From: Halorussus halophilus
Lineage (GTDB): Archaea > Halobacteriota > Halobacteria > Halobacteriales > Haladaptataceae
DNA: 64,000 nt
Direction of reading: 5' to 3'
NCBI RefSeq assembly: GCF_008831545.1
Contig: NZ_CP044523.1
Coordinates: 3,100,001-3,164,000, forward strand
The position numbers and the translations under genes are program-made. How positions within the stretch are numbered: the first letter of the stretch is position 1; each line of letters starts with the position of its first letter. Shown here one piece after another: positions 9,043 to 15,886 of the stretch. A model generated the notes under the pieces. That model was not told the origin of the DNA, searched no databases, and was given only the letters and a program-made list of their open reading frames with translations.

Positions 9043-10035
9043 TCAGAAGACGAACCGAGCGACCAGTAGCGACACCACGCTGGCGAGGACGAGCGAGAGC
9101 AACAGCACGCCGACCGGTCGAAGCCCCGTCCGACGGAAGTCAGAGAGTTCGGTGTTCATGCCGAGACCGGCGAACGCCAGCAGAAACAGCCAGTGGTACG
9201 CGACTGACACTCGTTCGACGTCGGTGGGCGAGAGCAGACCGACGTTCGCGGCGACCAGCAGCGCGACGAACCCGAGGACGAACTTGGGGAACCGACGCCA
9301 CATGCGCCGGAGGTGGGAGAGACCCACCGACGAGTCGCCGCCGGTGTCGGTGTAGCGAATGGAGTACGCGACGACGACGACGCCGAGCAACACGTTTCGG
9401 GTCAGTTTGGTGAGCGTCGCCCACTGGCCGGCCACGTCGGAGTACGCGAATCCCGCGGCCGTGACGGGGCCGGTGCTGAACATGCTGAGCCCTGCCCAGA
9501 TGCCGAACAGTTGGTCGGAGAGGTGCAAAGAGCGGCCGACTACCGGGAACGCGAACAGTGTGACGGCGTCGAACAGGAGGACGGTGCTGGTCGCGTACGC
9601 GATGCTCTCCTCGTCGGCGTCGATACTGCCAGCGACGGCGACGACTGCCGAGACACCACAGATGCTCGCCCCTGCCGCCAACAGCGACCCGAGTCGGTCG
9701 GAGAGGCCGAACACGCGCCGAGAGAGTACCTCGACGACTGCGACGGTGAACGCGACGATGCCGACGACGGTGACTATGAGGGGAACGCCCGCCGCCAGGA
9801 CGGCGTCCAGCGAGACGCGAACGCCCATCAGGACGATGCCAGTTTCGAGCCAGAGTTTGTACGTCTCGACGCCGGACTCGAATCGGGACGGGACCCCGTA
9901 GCCGTTAGCCAGCAGGAGTCCACAGAAGACGGCGACCAGCAACGCGTTCGCGCCGACGAAGTGGGCGACCGCTTCGCTAACCGCGCCGATAGCGACTAAC
10001 AGGCCGATTCCGGGGAGGAGCGTTCGGAGAGACAT
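9043..10035 (-). CDS. YeiH/UPF0324 family putative sulfate exporter
   Basis: A 330-residue membrane protein with about ten hydrophobic segments. It carries the YeiH-family pattern: LLLANGYGVPSRFESGVE near the N-terminus, ETGIVLMGVRVSLD, GASICGVSAV and a C-terminal FAGLGMNTEL. Bacterial members are proposed to export sulfate or related anions, partly by context (often near LysR/CysB). I start at ATG 10035 (MSLRTLLPGIG). The frame continues 84 codons upstream, but that part is Ser/Gly-rich, unlike the family, and overlaps a better small ORF in another frame. The small ORF ends four bases before this start, so the two are probably cotranscribed. Confidence 0.88.
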   Translation of the reverse strand: MSLRTLLPGIGLLVAIGAVSEAVAHFVGANALLVAVFCGLLLANGYGVPSRFESGVETYKLWLETGIVLMGVRVSLDAVLAAGVPLIVTVVGIVAFTVAVVEVLSRRVFGLSDRLGSLLAAGASICGVSAVVAVAGSIDADEESIAYATSTVLLFDAVTLFAFPVVGRSLHLSDQLFGIWAGLSMFSTGPVTAAGFAYSDVAGQWATLTKLTRNVLLGVVVVAYSIRYTDTGGDSSVGLSHLRRMWRRFPKFVLGFVALLVAANVGLLSPTDVERVSVAYHWLFLLAFAGLGMNTELSDFRRTGLRPVGVLLLSLVLASVVSLLVARFVF

Positions 10036-10039
10036 CGGA

Positions 10040-10186
10040 TTAGAGGAGTGCGAAGACGAGGACGACGAGAAGCCCAAAGAACACGGCGCGCCAACCGCGT
10101 CCGAGGGAGTCCCACCCGCGTCCGAAGGAGTTCCAGCCGTGTTCGAGAGCGTCCAAATACGTTCGTAGCCACTGTATCCCGAGCAT
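10040..10186 (-). CDS. 48-residue single-span membrane protein (micro-ORF)
   Basis: ATG at 10186 to TAA at 10040 encodes 48 residues. The N-terminal half is amphipathic with a tryptophan-containing direct repeat (GWNSFGR, GWDSLGR, GWRA). The C-terminus is one hydrophobic span (VFFGLLVVLVFALL) running to the stop. Third positions are mostly C/G. It lies four bases upstream of the YeiH-type exporter on the same strand, so it could be a small accessory subunit. No known family is recognised. Confidence is limited because such short frames can occur by chance. Confidence 0.6.
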   Translation of the reverse strand: MLGIQWLRTYLDALEHGWNSFGRGWDSLGRGWRAVFFGLLVVLVFALL

Positions 10187-10306
10187 ACTCGACCTACGCG
10201 AATGTAGTCCTCAATCGCCAGCGACTGCCGTGTTGGTTCACCGCGATACCACCGAACGACGTTCGAACTGCGCGAGTTCGGCGGCACGGTTGCGGGTCAT
10301 TCTTAC

Positions 10307-10327
10307 GATAATCATTATCGTGATAAT
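10307..10327. promoter_or_regulatory. Palindromic GATAAT cluster resembling a Fur box
   Basis: Three copies of GATAAT occur within 21 bases: GATAAT, a single C, the inverted ATTATC, two bases, then GATAAT again. The inner part, with one flanking base each side, is a perfect 8-1-8 palindrome (10305-10321, starting acgataat). This arrangement is the hexamer pattern of bacterial Fur boxes and stands out in GC-rich surroundings. It lies about 120 bases upstream of the micro-ORF/YeiH unit and just past the end of hyuB. It may be an operator or promoter element of the exporter unit; a terminator for hyuAB is possible but there is no GC stem. Confidence 0.45.
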
Positions 10328-10342
10328 GACTTAGATGTTCGG

Positions 10343-11986
10343 CTATTCGCCCGACTCTCCGACCTTCTCGTCCCTGCGATCCTCCTCGATCGTCGACTTC
10401 GCGCGCTCTTTTGGGTCGCCGTAGCCGCCACCGCCGGGGGTGAGAATCGAGACGGTCGTGCCAGCATCGACCTCTCTCGTCGTCTTCGCACCGACTTCTT
10501 CGCCGTCGATTCGATTGACGCCCGGTTGGCCGTCTTCGCCGCCCTCTGCACCCCGCGGCCCGTACTTGCGGCGTTCCGTGAGCAACGAGACTACAGCGTC
10601 GGTTTCGACGGTGAGCGAGCGGACGAGTCCGAGGCCGCCACGATAAGTTCCTGCACCGCCGCTGTCCGGGCGGAGTGCGTACTCCTCGACACGCATGGGG
10701 TACTCCGATTCGAGTGCTTCGACGGGCGTGTTGAGCGTGTTCGTCATGCCGACCTGCACGCCGTCCATGCCGTCTTTCTCTGGGCGTGCGCCGAACCCGC
10801 CGCCGATGGTCTCGTAGTAGGTGAACCCGTCACCGTCACGGTTGCCGACGATGAGGTTGTTCATCGTGCCCTGTCCCTGCGCCGGGACTCGCTCGGGGGC
10901 CGCCTCGCCGAAGGCTTCGAGAACGACGTCGGTCACGCGCTGACTCGTCTCGACGTTGCCACCGACGACTGCTCTCGGTGGAGTGGGGTTGAGGAGGCAT
11001 CCCTCGGGCGCGGAAATCGAGATTGGCTCGTAGCAACCATGATTCGGCGGTATCTCGGGGTCCGTGACGGCTCTGACGGCGAAGTACACCGCGCTCTTGG
11101 CGACGGCGAGCGGCGCGTTGAGGTTGCCTGCGACTTCGTCGGCCGTGCCCGCGAAATCGACCGCGACGGAGGCTTCCTCGATGGTGATGGTTGCTTCGAT
11201 TGGCACGTCCTCGTCGGTGACGCCGTCGCCCTCCAACACGTCGTGGGCGTGGTAGGTGCCGTCCGGGAATTTTCGGAGTTCGGCGTCGATTCGCTGGCGC
11301 GAGTAGCCGATGACGGCGTCGAAGACCGGCTGTAGCGAGTCGTCCTCACAGTCTCTCTCTGCGAGCAACTCCCCGATTCGCTCTTCGGCACGCTCGTTCG
11401 CCGCGAGCTGAGCGCGCAGGTCGGCGCGGCGTTCGTCGGGGTTGCGCATGTTGGTCACGAGCAGTTCGAGTACGTCCTCCTCGACGGAGCCGTCCCGAAC
11501 GAGTCGCGTACCGGGAATTCGGACGCCTTCTTGGTAGATTTCGGTCGCGCCAGCAGGCATGCTTCCGGGAGTCATTCCACCTACGTCGGCGTGATGCGCT
11601 CTGGTGACGGCGTAGCCGACGATGCTTCCCTCTGGAGCGAGTGGCGAGACGATAGTGATGTCCGGGAGATGCGTCCCACCGAGGAAGGGGTCGTTTAGGA
11701 CGTACGCTTCGTCCGGTTCGGGGTTTTTGTCTCGTATAGCTTCGACCGCGGCGGGCATCGCGCCGAGATGCACCGGGATGTGTTCGGCCTGCGCGACCAT
11801 CCGGCCGTCGGCGTCGAACAGCGCGGCCGAACAGTCTTGGCGCTCCTTGATGTTCGGCGAGTACGCGCCACGGATGAGGACTTGGCCCATCTCCTCGGCG
11901 ATGCCTTCGAGTTGATTGCGGAGGATTTCGAGGGTTACCGGGTCGATATCGTGCTGTTGGTCAGTGTCGTCGCTCTCGTCGTTCAT
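10343..11986 (-). CDS. hyuB: Hydantoinase B / 5-oxoprolinase subunit B
   Basis: The 547-residue B subunit of an ATP-dependent hydantoinase/oxoprolinase, which opens cyclic amides (hydantoins or 5-oxoproline) together with subunit A. The start DPVTLEILRNQLEGIAEEMG is the family hallmark, as are AGVVDFAGT-like and GGVGLVRS-like stretches (AVDFAGTADEV, GGLGLVRSL) and the C-terminal TPGGGGYG. The length is normal. The gene starts four bases inside the end of hyuA (ATGA overlap), so the subunits are made from one transcript. The exact substrate is not decided by sequence; N-methylhydantoinase and acetophenone-carboxylase relatives share these motifs. Confidence 0.93.
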   Translation of the reverse strand: MNDESDDTDQQHDIDPVTLEILRNQLEGIAEEMGQVLIRGAYSPNIKERQDCSAALFDADGRMVAQAEHIPVHLGAMPAAVEAIRDKNPEPDEAYVLNDPFLGGTHLPDITIVSPLAPEGSIVGYAVTRAHHADVGGMTPGSMPAGATEIYQEGVRIPGTRLVRDGSVEEDVLELLVTNMRNPDERRADLRAQLAANERAEERIGELLAERDCEDDSLQPVFDAVIGYSRQRIDAELRKFPDGTYHAHDVLEGDGVTDEDVPIEATITIEEASVAVDFAGTADEVAGNLNAPLAVAKSAVYFAVRAVTDPEIPPNHGCYEPISISAPEGCLLNPTPPRAVVGGNVETSQRVTDVVLEAFGEAAPERVPAQGQGTMNNLIVGNRDGDGFTYYETIGGGFGARPEKDGMDGVQVGMTNTLNTPVEALESEYPMRVEEYALRPDSGGAGTYRGGLGLVRSLTVETDAVVSLLTERRKYGPRGAEGGEDGQPGVNRIDGEEVGAKTTREVDAGTTVSILTPGGGGYGDPKERAKSTIEEDRRDEKVGESGE

Positions 11987-14034
11987 CTTTTCTCACCTCG
12001 CGTCAGGACGAGCGTCCCGTCCCCTTGGACGACGCCGTCCCAATCGGGAGGAATCACGGTCGTACTCTCGGCCTGCTCGACCACTGCCGGGCCGTCGATT
12101 TCGGCACCGACTTCGAGCCCACGCCGACGGTAGATGTCCGTCTCGAACGCGTCACCACCGAAGAACGCGGTTCGACTGGCGCGATAGCTGTCGCCCTCGG
12201 GTTCGTAGGTCGGATTCGTCGTCTCGTTTTCTATCGACGCGGTGACCCGGAGGTTGACGAGTTCGATTGCTTCCTCGACGCTGTAGCCGTAGGCCTGCTC
12301 GTGAGCGGCGTGGAATCGCTCGCGGAGTCGAGACAGTTCGAGGCCGTCGCCGCCGGTATCGACCGGCACCGAGAGTTCGAAGCTCTGGCCCTCGTATCGG
12401 AGGTCTGCGGCGTATTCGACACTCGCATCGGCTTCGTCTGCGTCGGCCGCGTCTCCTGCTCCGTCGGCGAAGTTGTCGAGGACGCTCGCTTCGAGGTCGG
12501 CGAAAATCGACTCGATTTCGCCGCCTTCTGCCTCGCCCAGCGAGACCAGATGTGTCCGAACCTCGTCGTAGCGTTCGTCGGCCGCGAGCAGGCCGTACGC
12601 CGAGAGGACGCCACCTGCCAGCGGGACGACGACGGTGTCGATACCGAGGGCGTCGGCGACCGGTGCGGCGTGCATCGGTCCCGCGCCGCCGAAGGCGACC
12701 AGTCCGAACTCACGAGGGTCGTATCCTCGTTCGACCGTCACCGAGCGAACCGCTCTGCTCATGTTCGCGTTGGCCACGTCGTAGACGCCCGCCGCGACCT
12801 CGCGCGCCGAGTCGAGATCTGCTTCGTCGGCGAGCGATTCGAGGGCGTCGCGTGCAGCCTCGTCGTCGATGGTGAGTTCCCCACCGAGAGCGGCCGTGTC
12901 GCCGATGTAGCCGAGGACGACGTTCGCGTCGGTGACGGTCGGGTCGGTGCCGCCCTTGCCGTAGCAGGCCGGACCCGGTTCGGAACCCGCCGACTCGGGA
13001 CCGACGCGGAGCGCGCCACCGGCGTCGATTCGGGCGATGCTCCCACCACCCGAGCCGATGGTGTGGATATCGACCATCGGCAGTCGAATCGGCACGTCGG
13101 CTATCGTCGTGTCGGTCGTCTGCTCGGCCGCGCCCTCGCGGACGAGGCTCACGTCGCTCGACGTGCCGCCCATGTCGAGCGTGACGAGACCGTCGAGATT
13201 CTGTTCGTTCGTCGTCTCGCCTGCGATCTGATTCGCGCCGACGACGCCCGCCGCAGGTCCCGACAAAGCGGTCGTTGCGGCGTTCGACCGGGCAGTCTTC
13301 GCGTCGGTGATGCCGCCGTTCGACTGCATGATTCGGGGCGCTGGCACGCCTGCATCGAGTGCCCGCTGTTCGAGACGGCCGAGATACGAGTCGATTGTCG
13401 GCGTGACGTAGGCATCGACTGCCGTCGTCGCCGTGCGTTCGTACTCGCGGAACTCCGCGAGGACTTCGTGGGACGCCGACACCGGCACGTCGAGTTCGGC
13501 GCGAAGTCGCTCGGCGACCGCACGCTCGTTTTCGGGAGTCGCGTAGGCGTGCAGAAAGACGACGGCCACGCTCTCTACGTCGGCGGCGTGCAATTGTTCG
13601 GCGAGCGCGTCGATTTCAGAGTCGTCTACCGGTGCCCTGACTCCCTCCGCCGTCGCCCGCTCGGCGAGTTCGTAGCGGTGGCGTCGCGGGACGAGCGGGT
13701 CTGGCTTCTCGGCGTCTAAGTCGTAGAGGTCCGGTCGCGTCTGGCGACCGATTTCGAGCACGTCGCGGAACCCCTCGGTCGTGACGAGCGCGGTCTTCGC
13801 GCCGTCGCGTTCGAGCAGGGCGTTCGTCGAGACGGTCATCGCGTGCGCGAACTCGCGCAGGTCGGCGGGGTCTACGTCGCCTGCCTCACAGGCCTTCTCG
13901 ATGCCGTCGAGGACGCCGTCGCTCTGGTCGGCCGTCGAGGGGACCTTCGCGGTCACCAGTTCGCCGTCGGTCGTGAGCAGAGTCACGTCGGTGAACGTGC
14001 CGCCCACGTCAACGCCGATTCTGGGAGGGATCAT
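11983..14034 (-). CDS. hyuA: Hydantoinase A / 5-oxoprolinase subunit A
   Basis: The ATP-binding A subunit (683 residues), partner of hyuB. It begins with the acetate-kinase/actin-like phosphate loop IGVDVGGTFTDV. Further family signatures are STNALLERDGAKTALVTTEGFRD, a mid-protein LDMGGTSSDVSLV, and GAGPMHA (FGGAGPMHAAPVADA). I start at ATG 14034, directly before the phosphate loop; the frame extends 26 codons further but without family similarity. hyuA and hyuB overlap by four bases. No hydantoin racemase, carbamoylase or dedicated transporter gene is adjacent, so the pathway is not revealed by the neighbourhood. Confidence 0.93.
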   Translation of the reverse strand: MIPPRIGVDVGGTFTDVTLLTTDGELVTAKVPSTADQSDGVLDGIEKACEAGDVDPADLREFAHAMTVSTNALLERDGAKTALVTTEGFRDVLEIGRQTRPDLYDLDAEKPDPLVPRRHRYELAERATAEGVRAPVDDSEIDALAEQLHAADVESVAVVFLHAYATPENERAVAERLRAELDVPVSASHEVLAEFREYERTATTAVDAYVTPTIDSYLGRLEQRALDAGVPAPRIMQSNGGITDAKTARSNAATTALSGPAAGVVGANQIAGETTNEQNLDGLVTLDMGGTSSDVSLVREGAAEQTTDTTIADVPIRLPMVDIHTIGSGGGSIARIDAGGALRVGPESAGSEPGPACYGKGGTDPTVTDANVVLGYIGDTAALGGELTIDDEAARDALESLADEADLDSAREVAAGVYDVANANMSRAVRSVTVERGYDPREFGLVAFGGAGPMHAAPVADALGIDTVVVPLAGGVLSAYGLLAADERYDEVRTHLVSLGEAEGGEIESIFADLEASVLDNFADGAGDAADADEADASVEYAADLRYEGQSFELSVPVDTGGDGLELSRLRERFHAAHEQAYGYSVEEAIELVNLRVTASIENETTNPTYEPEGDSYRASRTAFFGGDAFETDIYRRRGLEVGAEIDGPAVVEQAESTTVIPPDWDGVVQGDGTLVLTRGEKR

Positions 14035-14244
14035 CTTCGACACGCTCCGGAAGTGCGTACGTTCTCTCGGAGAGGGTGAGGTCGCTGCATGTGTCTCGTT
14101 ACGTTTGACCACCCGTCGAACCCACTTGTATCGCCCGACAGTCGTTCACTACATAGCTTGACCGTCGTCTACTGTCCGACCAGGGACGTTCCTGCCCGGA
14201 CCCACAGTGGTTTTTGTCGTGACGTTCATCGTCCGAATCGAGAG

Positions 14245-14697
14245 ATGAATCTGGAGCCGCGGCGCGTCCGCAAGGGAGTCGCAGTCGGAGGCGGGGCGTT
14301 CGTTCTGTTCGGCATCGTCACGGGGCTGATTCCGAACCCGCTCTACGTCCGGATGATACCACGGACCGTGCTTGACTACCTGTTTCTGACCACTACGGCT
14401 GCCCTCGTCGGTGTGTACGCCGCTCAGCGACCGGTGAGCGAAGAAGAATCGGGGCATCTCGCAATCGGAAGCACGGTCGGTGGCTTCCTCGCGTTCGGTT
14501 GCCCTATCTACAACGTCTTCCTGCTGGCACTGTTCAGCAGTTCCGCGCTGATGACGTACTTCGACCCGTTGCGGCCCCTGCTCGGCGTCGTCTCGACTGG
14601 ACTGTTGGGCGGTCTCGTCTACTACAGGAGCCAGAACGACTGCGAGACCTGCGGCACGGACGCCACAGCGGAAGAGCCCACAGAGAACCACTCCTAA
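14245..14697 (+). CDS. Conserved haloarchaeal membrane protein
   Basis: A 150-residue protein with four hydrophobic segments and a short, Cys-containing acidic tail (NDCETCGTDATAEEP). A GCPIYN motif sits at the start of the third span. The ATG at 14245 follows a TTTTTG-rich stretch and gives a normal cytoplasmic N-terminus; upstream in-frame codons look non-coding. The CxxC in the tail (DCETCG) could bind a metal or form a disulfide. No function is recognised. The TIM-like gene starts 26 bases downstream on the same strand, so the two may be cotranscribed. Confidence 0.72.
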   Translation: MNLEPRRVRKGVAVGGGAFVLFGIVTGLIPNPLYVRMIPRTVLDYLFLTTTAALVGVYAAQRPVSEEESGHLAIGSTVGGFLAFGCPIYNVFLLALFSSSALMTYFDPLRPLLGVVSTGLLGGLVYYRSQNDCETCGTDATAEEPTENHS

Positions 14698-14723
14698 GAC
14701 GCTCCGGAGTGAAGTCGGGGGCG

Positions 14724-15410
14724 ATGACGCTCCCCTACCCCAGTTTTCTCGTTAATTTCAAGGTGTACGACGGAACGAGCGCCGAGGACGGCGTGGCGCT
14801 GGCGAAGACCATCGAAGCAGTACAGGAGGCGACGGCGGCCAACTTCGTCGTCGCGCCACAGACGCCGGACCTGCGACTCGTCGCCGAGAACACGTCGCTC
14901 CCGGTGGTCGCACAGTCGGTCGATGCCGGTGGGACGGGCCGGGGGAACGGCGCGATTCTGCCCGAGACAGTACGGAAAGCGGGTGCTGATGGCGTAGTTG
15001 TGAATCATCCGGAATCGCAAGCGACGCTAGCAGAGATGGAGGAGACTGTACAGGCCTGCACAGACTGCGACTTGGAGACCATCGTCTGCGTCGATACGCT
15101 GGAGAAAGGGCGCGCTGTCCTCTCGTTCGACCCCGACTGTCTCCTGTTCGAGAATCCCGACGACATCGCGACGGGGAACTCGCTTCCCGAGTCGAATCCC
15201 GAACTCGTCCGGGAGTTCGTGGCGATGGTCGAAGAAACTGCACCGGAGACGAGAGTGCTTCTGGGCGGCGGCATCAGCGAGCGAAGCGACGTCGAGCGCG
15301 CCTTCGAACTAGGTGCGGACGCAGCGGGTGCGGCCTCTGCGGCGGTGCAAGCCGACGACCAGCGGAAGTGGTTTGAGTCAATTGCGAGTGCGTTCGAGGT
15401 GGCGGATTAG
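14724..15410 (+). CDS. Triose-phosphate isomerase-like protein (divergent paralogue)
   Basis: A 228-residue TIM-barrel protein of the archaeal triose-phosphate isomerase family. Catalytic-site equivalents are kept: Lys13 in VNFK, His95 and Glu97 in NHPES, and the loop-6 Glu143 in FENPDDIATG. It departs from canonical archaeal TIM: NHSE is NHPE, the loop-6 EPPELIGTG is ENPDDIATG, the phosphate loop GAGI is GGGI, and the C-terminal LLASG is GAASA. It is short like archaeal tetrameric TIM. It may isomerise a different sugar phosphate or be a degenerating paralogue. Whether the genome also has a canonical tpiA cannot be seen here. Confidence 0.8.
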   Translation: MTLPYPSFLVNFKVYDGTSAEDGVALAKTIEAVQEATAANFVVAPQTPDLRLVAENTSLPVVAQSVDAGGTGRGNGAILPETVRKAGADGVVVNHPESQATLAEMEETVQACTDCDLETIVCVDTLEKGRAVLSFDPDCLLFENPDDIATGNSLPESNPELVREFVAMVEETAPETRVLLGGGISERSDVERAFELGADAAGAASAAVQADDQRKWFESIASAFEVAD

Positions 15411-15560
15411 CGTTGCTGTGCGGTACTATGCGGTAGTGGTGCTGTGCGATTGCGGGACTGTGCGGTCGGTCGAAGTATTTGTGCCGCGAGCGAAGCGAGC
15501 GGGCCAAGCGACGACCAACGGGAGGAGCGCAGTGCTTTTCATCAACGTTTTGCCAGCGGA

Positions 15561-15587
15561 GAAACGCGAGCCGACGGCTCGCGTTTC
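15561..15587. repeat. 12-bp perfect hairpin with 3-base loop
   Basis: Positions 15561-15572 (gaaacgcgagcc) pair exactly with 15576-15587 around the loop gac. An outer TTTTGC/GCAAAA pair (15548-15553 with 15596-15601) extends the fold. It lies about 150 bases past the TIM-like gene and may be a terminator or a small interspersed repeat. Confidence 0.65.
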
Positions 15588-15607
15588 GGAGCGCAGCAAA
15601 AGGTTGT

Positions 15608-15634
15608 ATGGGATCGCCCGGATTCTGAACCTGG
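15608..15634 (-). repeat. Partial duplicate of the tRNA-Pro 3' end
   Basis: This segment repeats the 3' terminal part of the intact tRNA-Pro at 15748-15820: atgggatcgcccggatt followed by an almost identical T-arm, with one inserted base and one substitution. No 5' half in the right place could complete a tRNA. Such tRNA 3'-end copies are typical attachment-site scars of elements that integrate at tRNA genes, but only about 140 bases separate the two copies. Confidence 0.6.
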
Positions 15635-15682
15635 GCAAGACGGTCCGGGCATGCGACTTGCTGGGTTCAAATCCTCGTTACG

Positions 15683-15750
15683 CCATTTTCCAGCGGCGGC
15701 GTTCGTTCGCGCCGCTACGCGACGCTCACGAGTTTGCCGCTGGAAAATGG
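15683..15750. repeat. 15-bp inverted repeat abutting tRNA-Pro
   Basis: The arms 15683-15697 (ccattttccagcggc) and 15736-15750 are perfect inverted copies separated by 38 bases. The right arm overlaps the last bases of the tRNA-Pro gene. The spacer itself contains a GC-rich fold (agcggcg with cgccgct). Confidence 0.7.
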
Positions 15751-15820
15751 GATCGCCCGGATTTGAACCAGGGTTATCGGCACCCAAGGCCGAAAGGATA
15801 CCAAGCTACCCCACGATCCC
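15748..15820 (-). tRNA. tRNA-Pro (anticodon TGG)
   Basis: On the minus strand the 73 bases fold into a full cloverleaf. The acceptor is GGGATCG paired with CGATCCC plus discriminator A. The D-arm region is GGGTAGCTTGGTATCC. The anticodon stem TCGGC/GCCGA encloses the loop CTTGGGT (anticodon TGG). The T-arm is CCTGG-TTCAAAT-CCGGG. No intron is present and CCA is not encoded. Confidence 0.95.
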
Positions 15821-15886
15821 GCGTTCATCAGTAGCCGGGTGTGCGTGTAAAACGTTTCGTTTGTGGAACCAGCGTGCGTGCGAGAG

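Larger units (their letters stand above)
15411..15747. other. Intergenic repeats and tRNA-derived fragments
   Basis: No protein gene is credible here. The stretch holds a 12-bp perfect hairpin, a copy of the 3' end of tRNA-Pro, a separate T-arm-like fragment (gggttcaaatcc near 15664) and the left arm of a 15-bp inverted repeat. Open frames across it give Pro/Arg-rich peptides of the kind produced by translating tRNA genes. Confidence 0.6.

Noticed and set aside
10036-10287. 84-residue N-terminal extension of the YeiH-type protein
   Set aside because: Low complexity (Ser/Gly runs), unlike the family. The micro-ORF in another frame and ATG 10035 fit better.
15608-15685. Second tRNA gene next to tRNA-Pro
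   Set aside because: Only tRNA-like 3' and T-arm fragments are present. No acceptor 5' strand or anticodon arm completes a cloverleaf in either strand.
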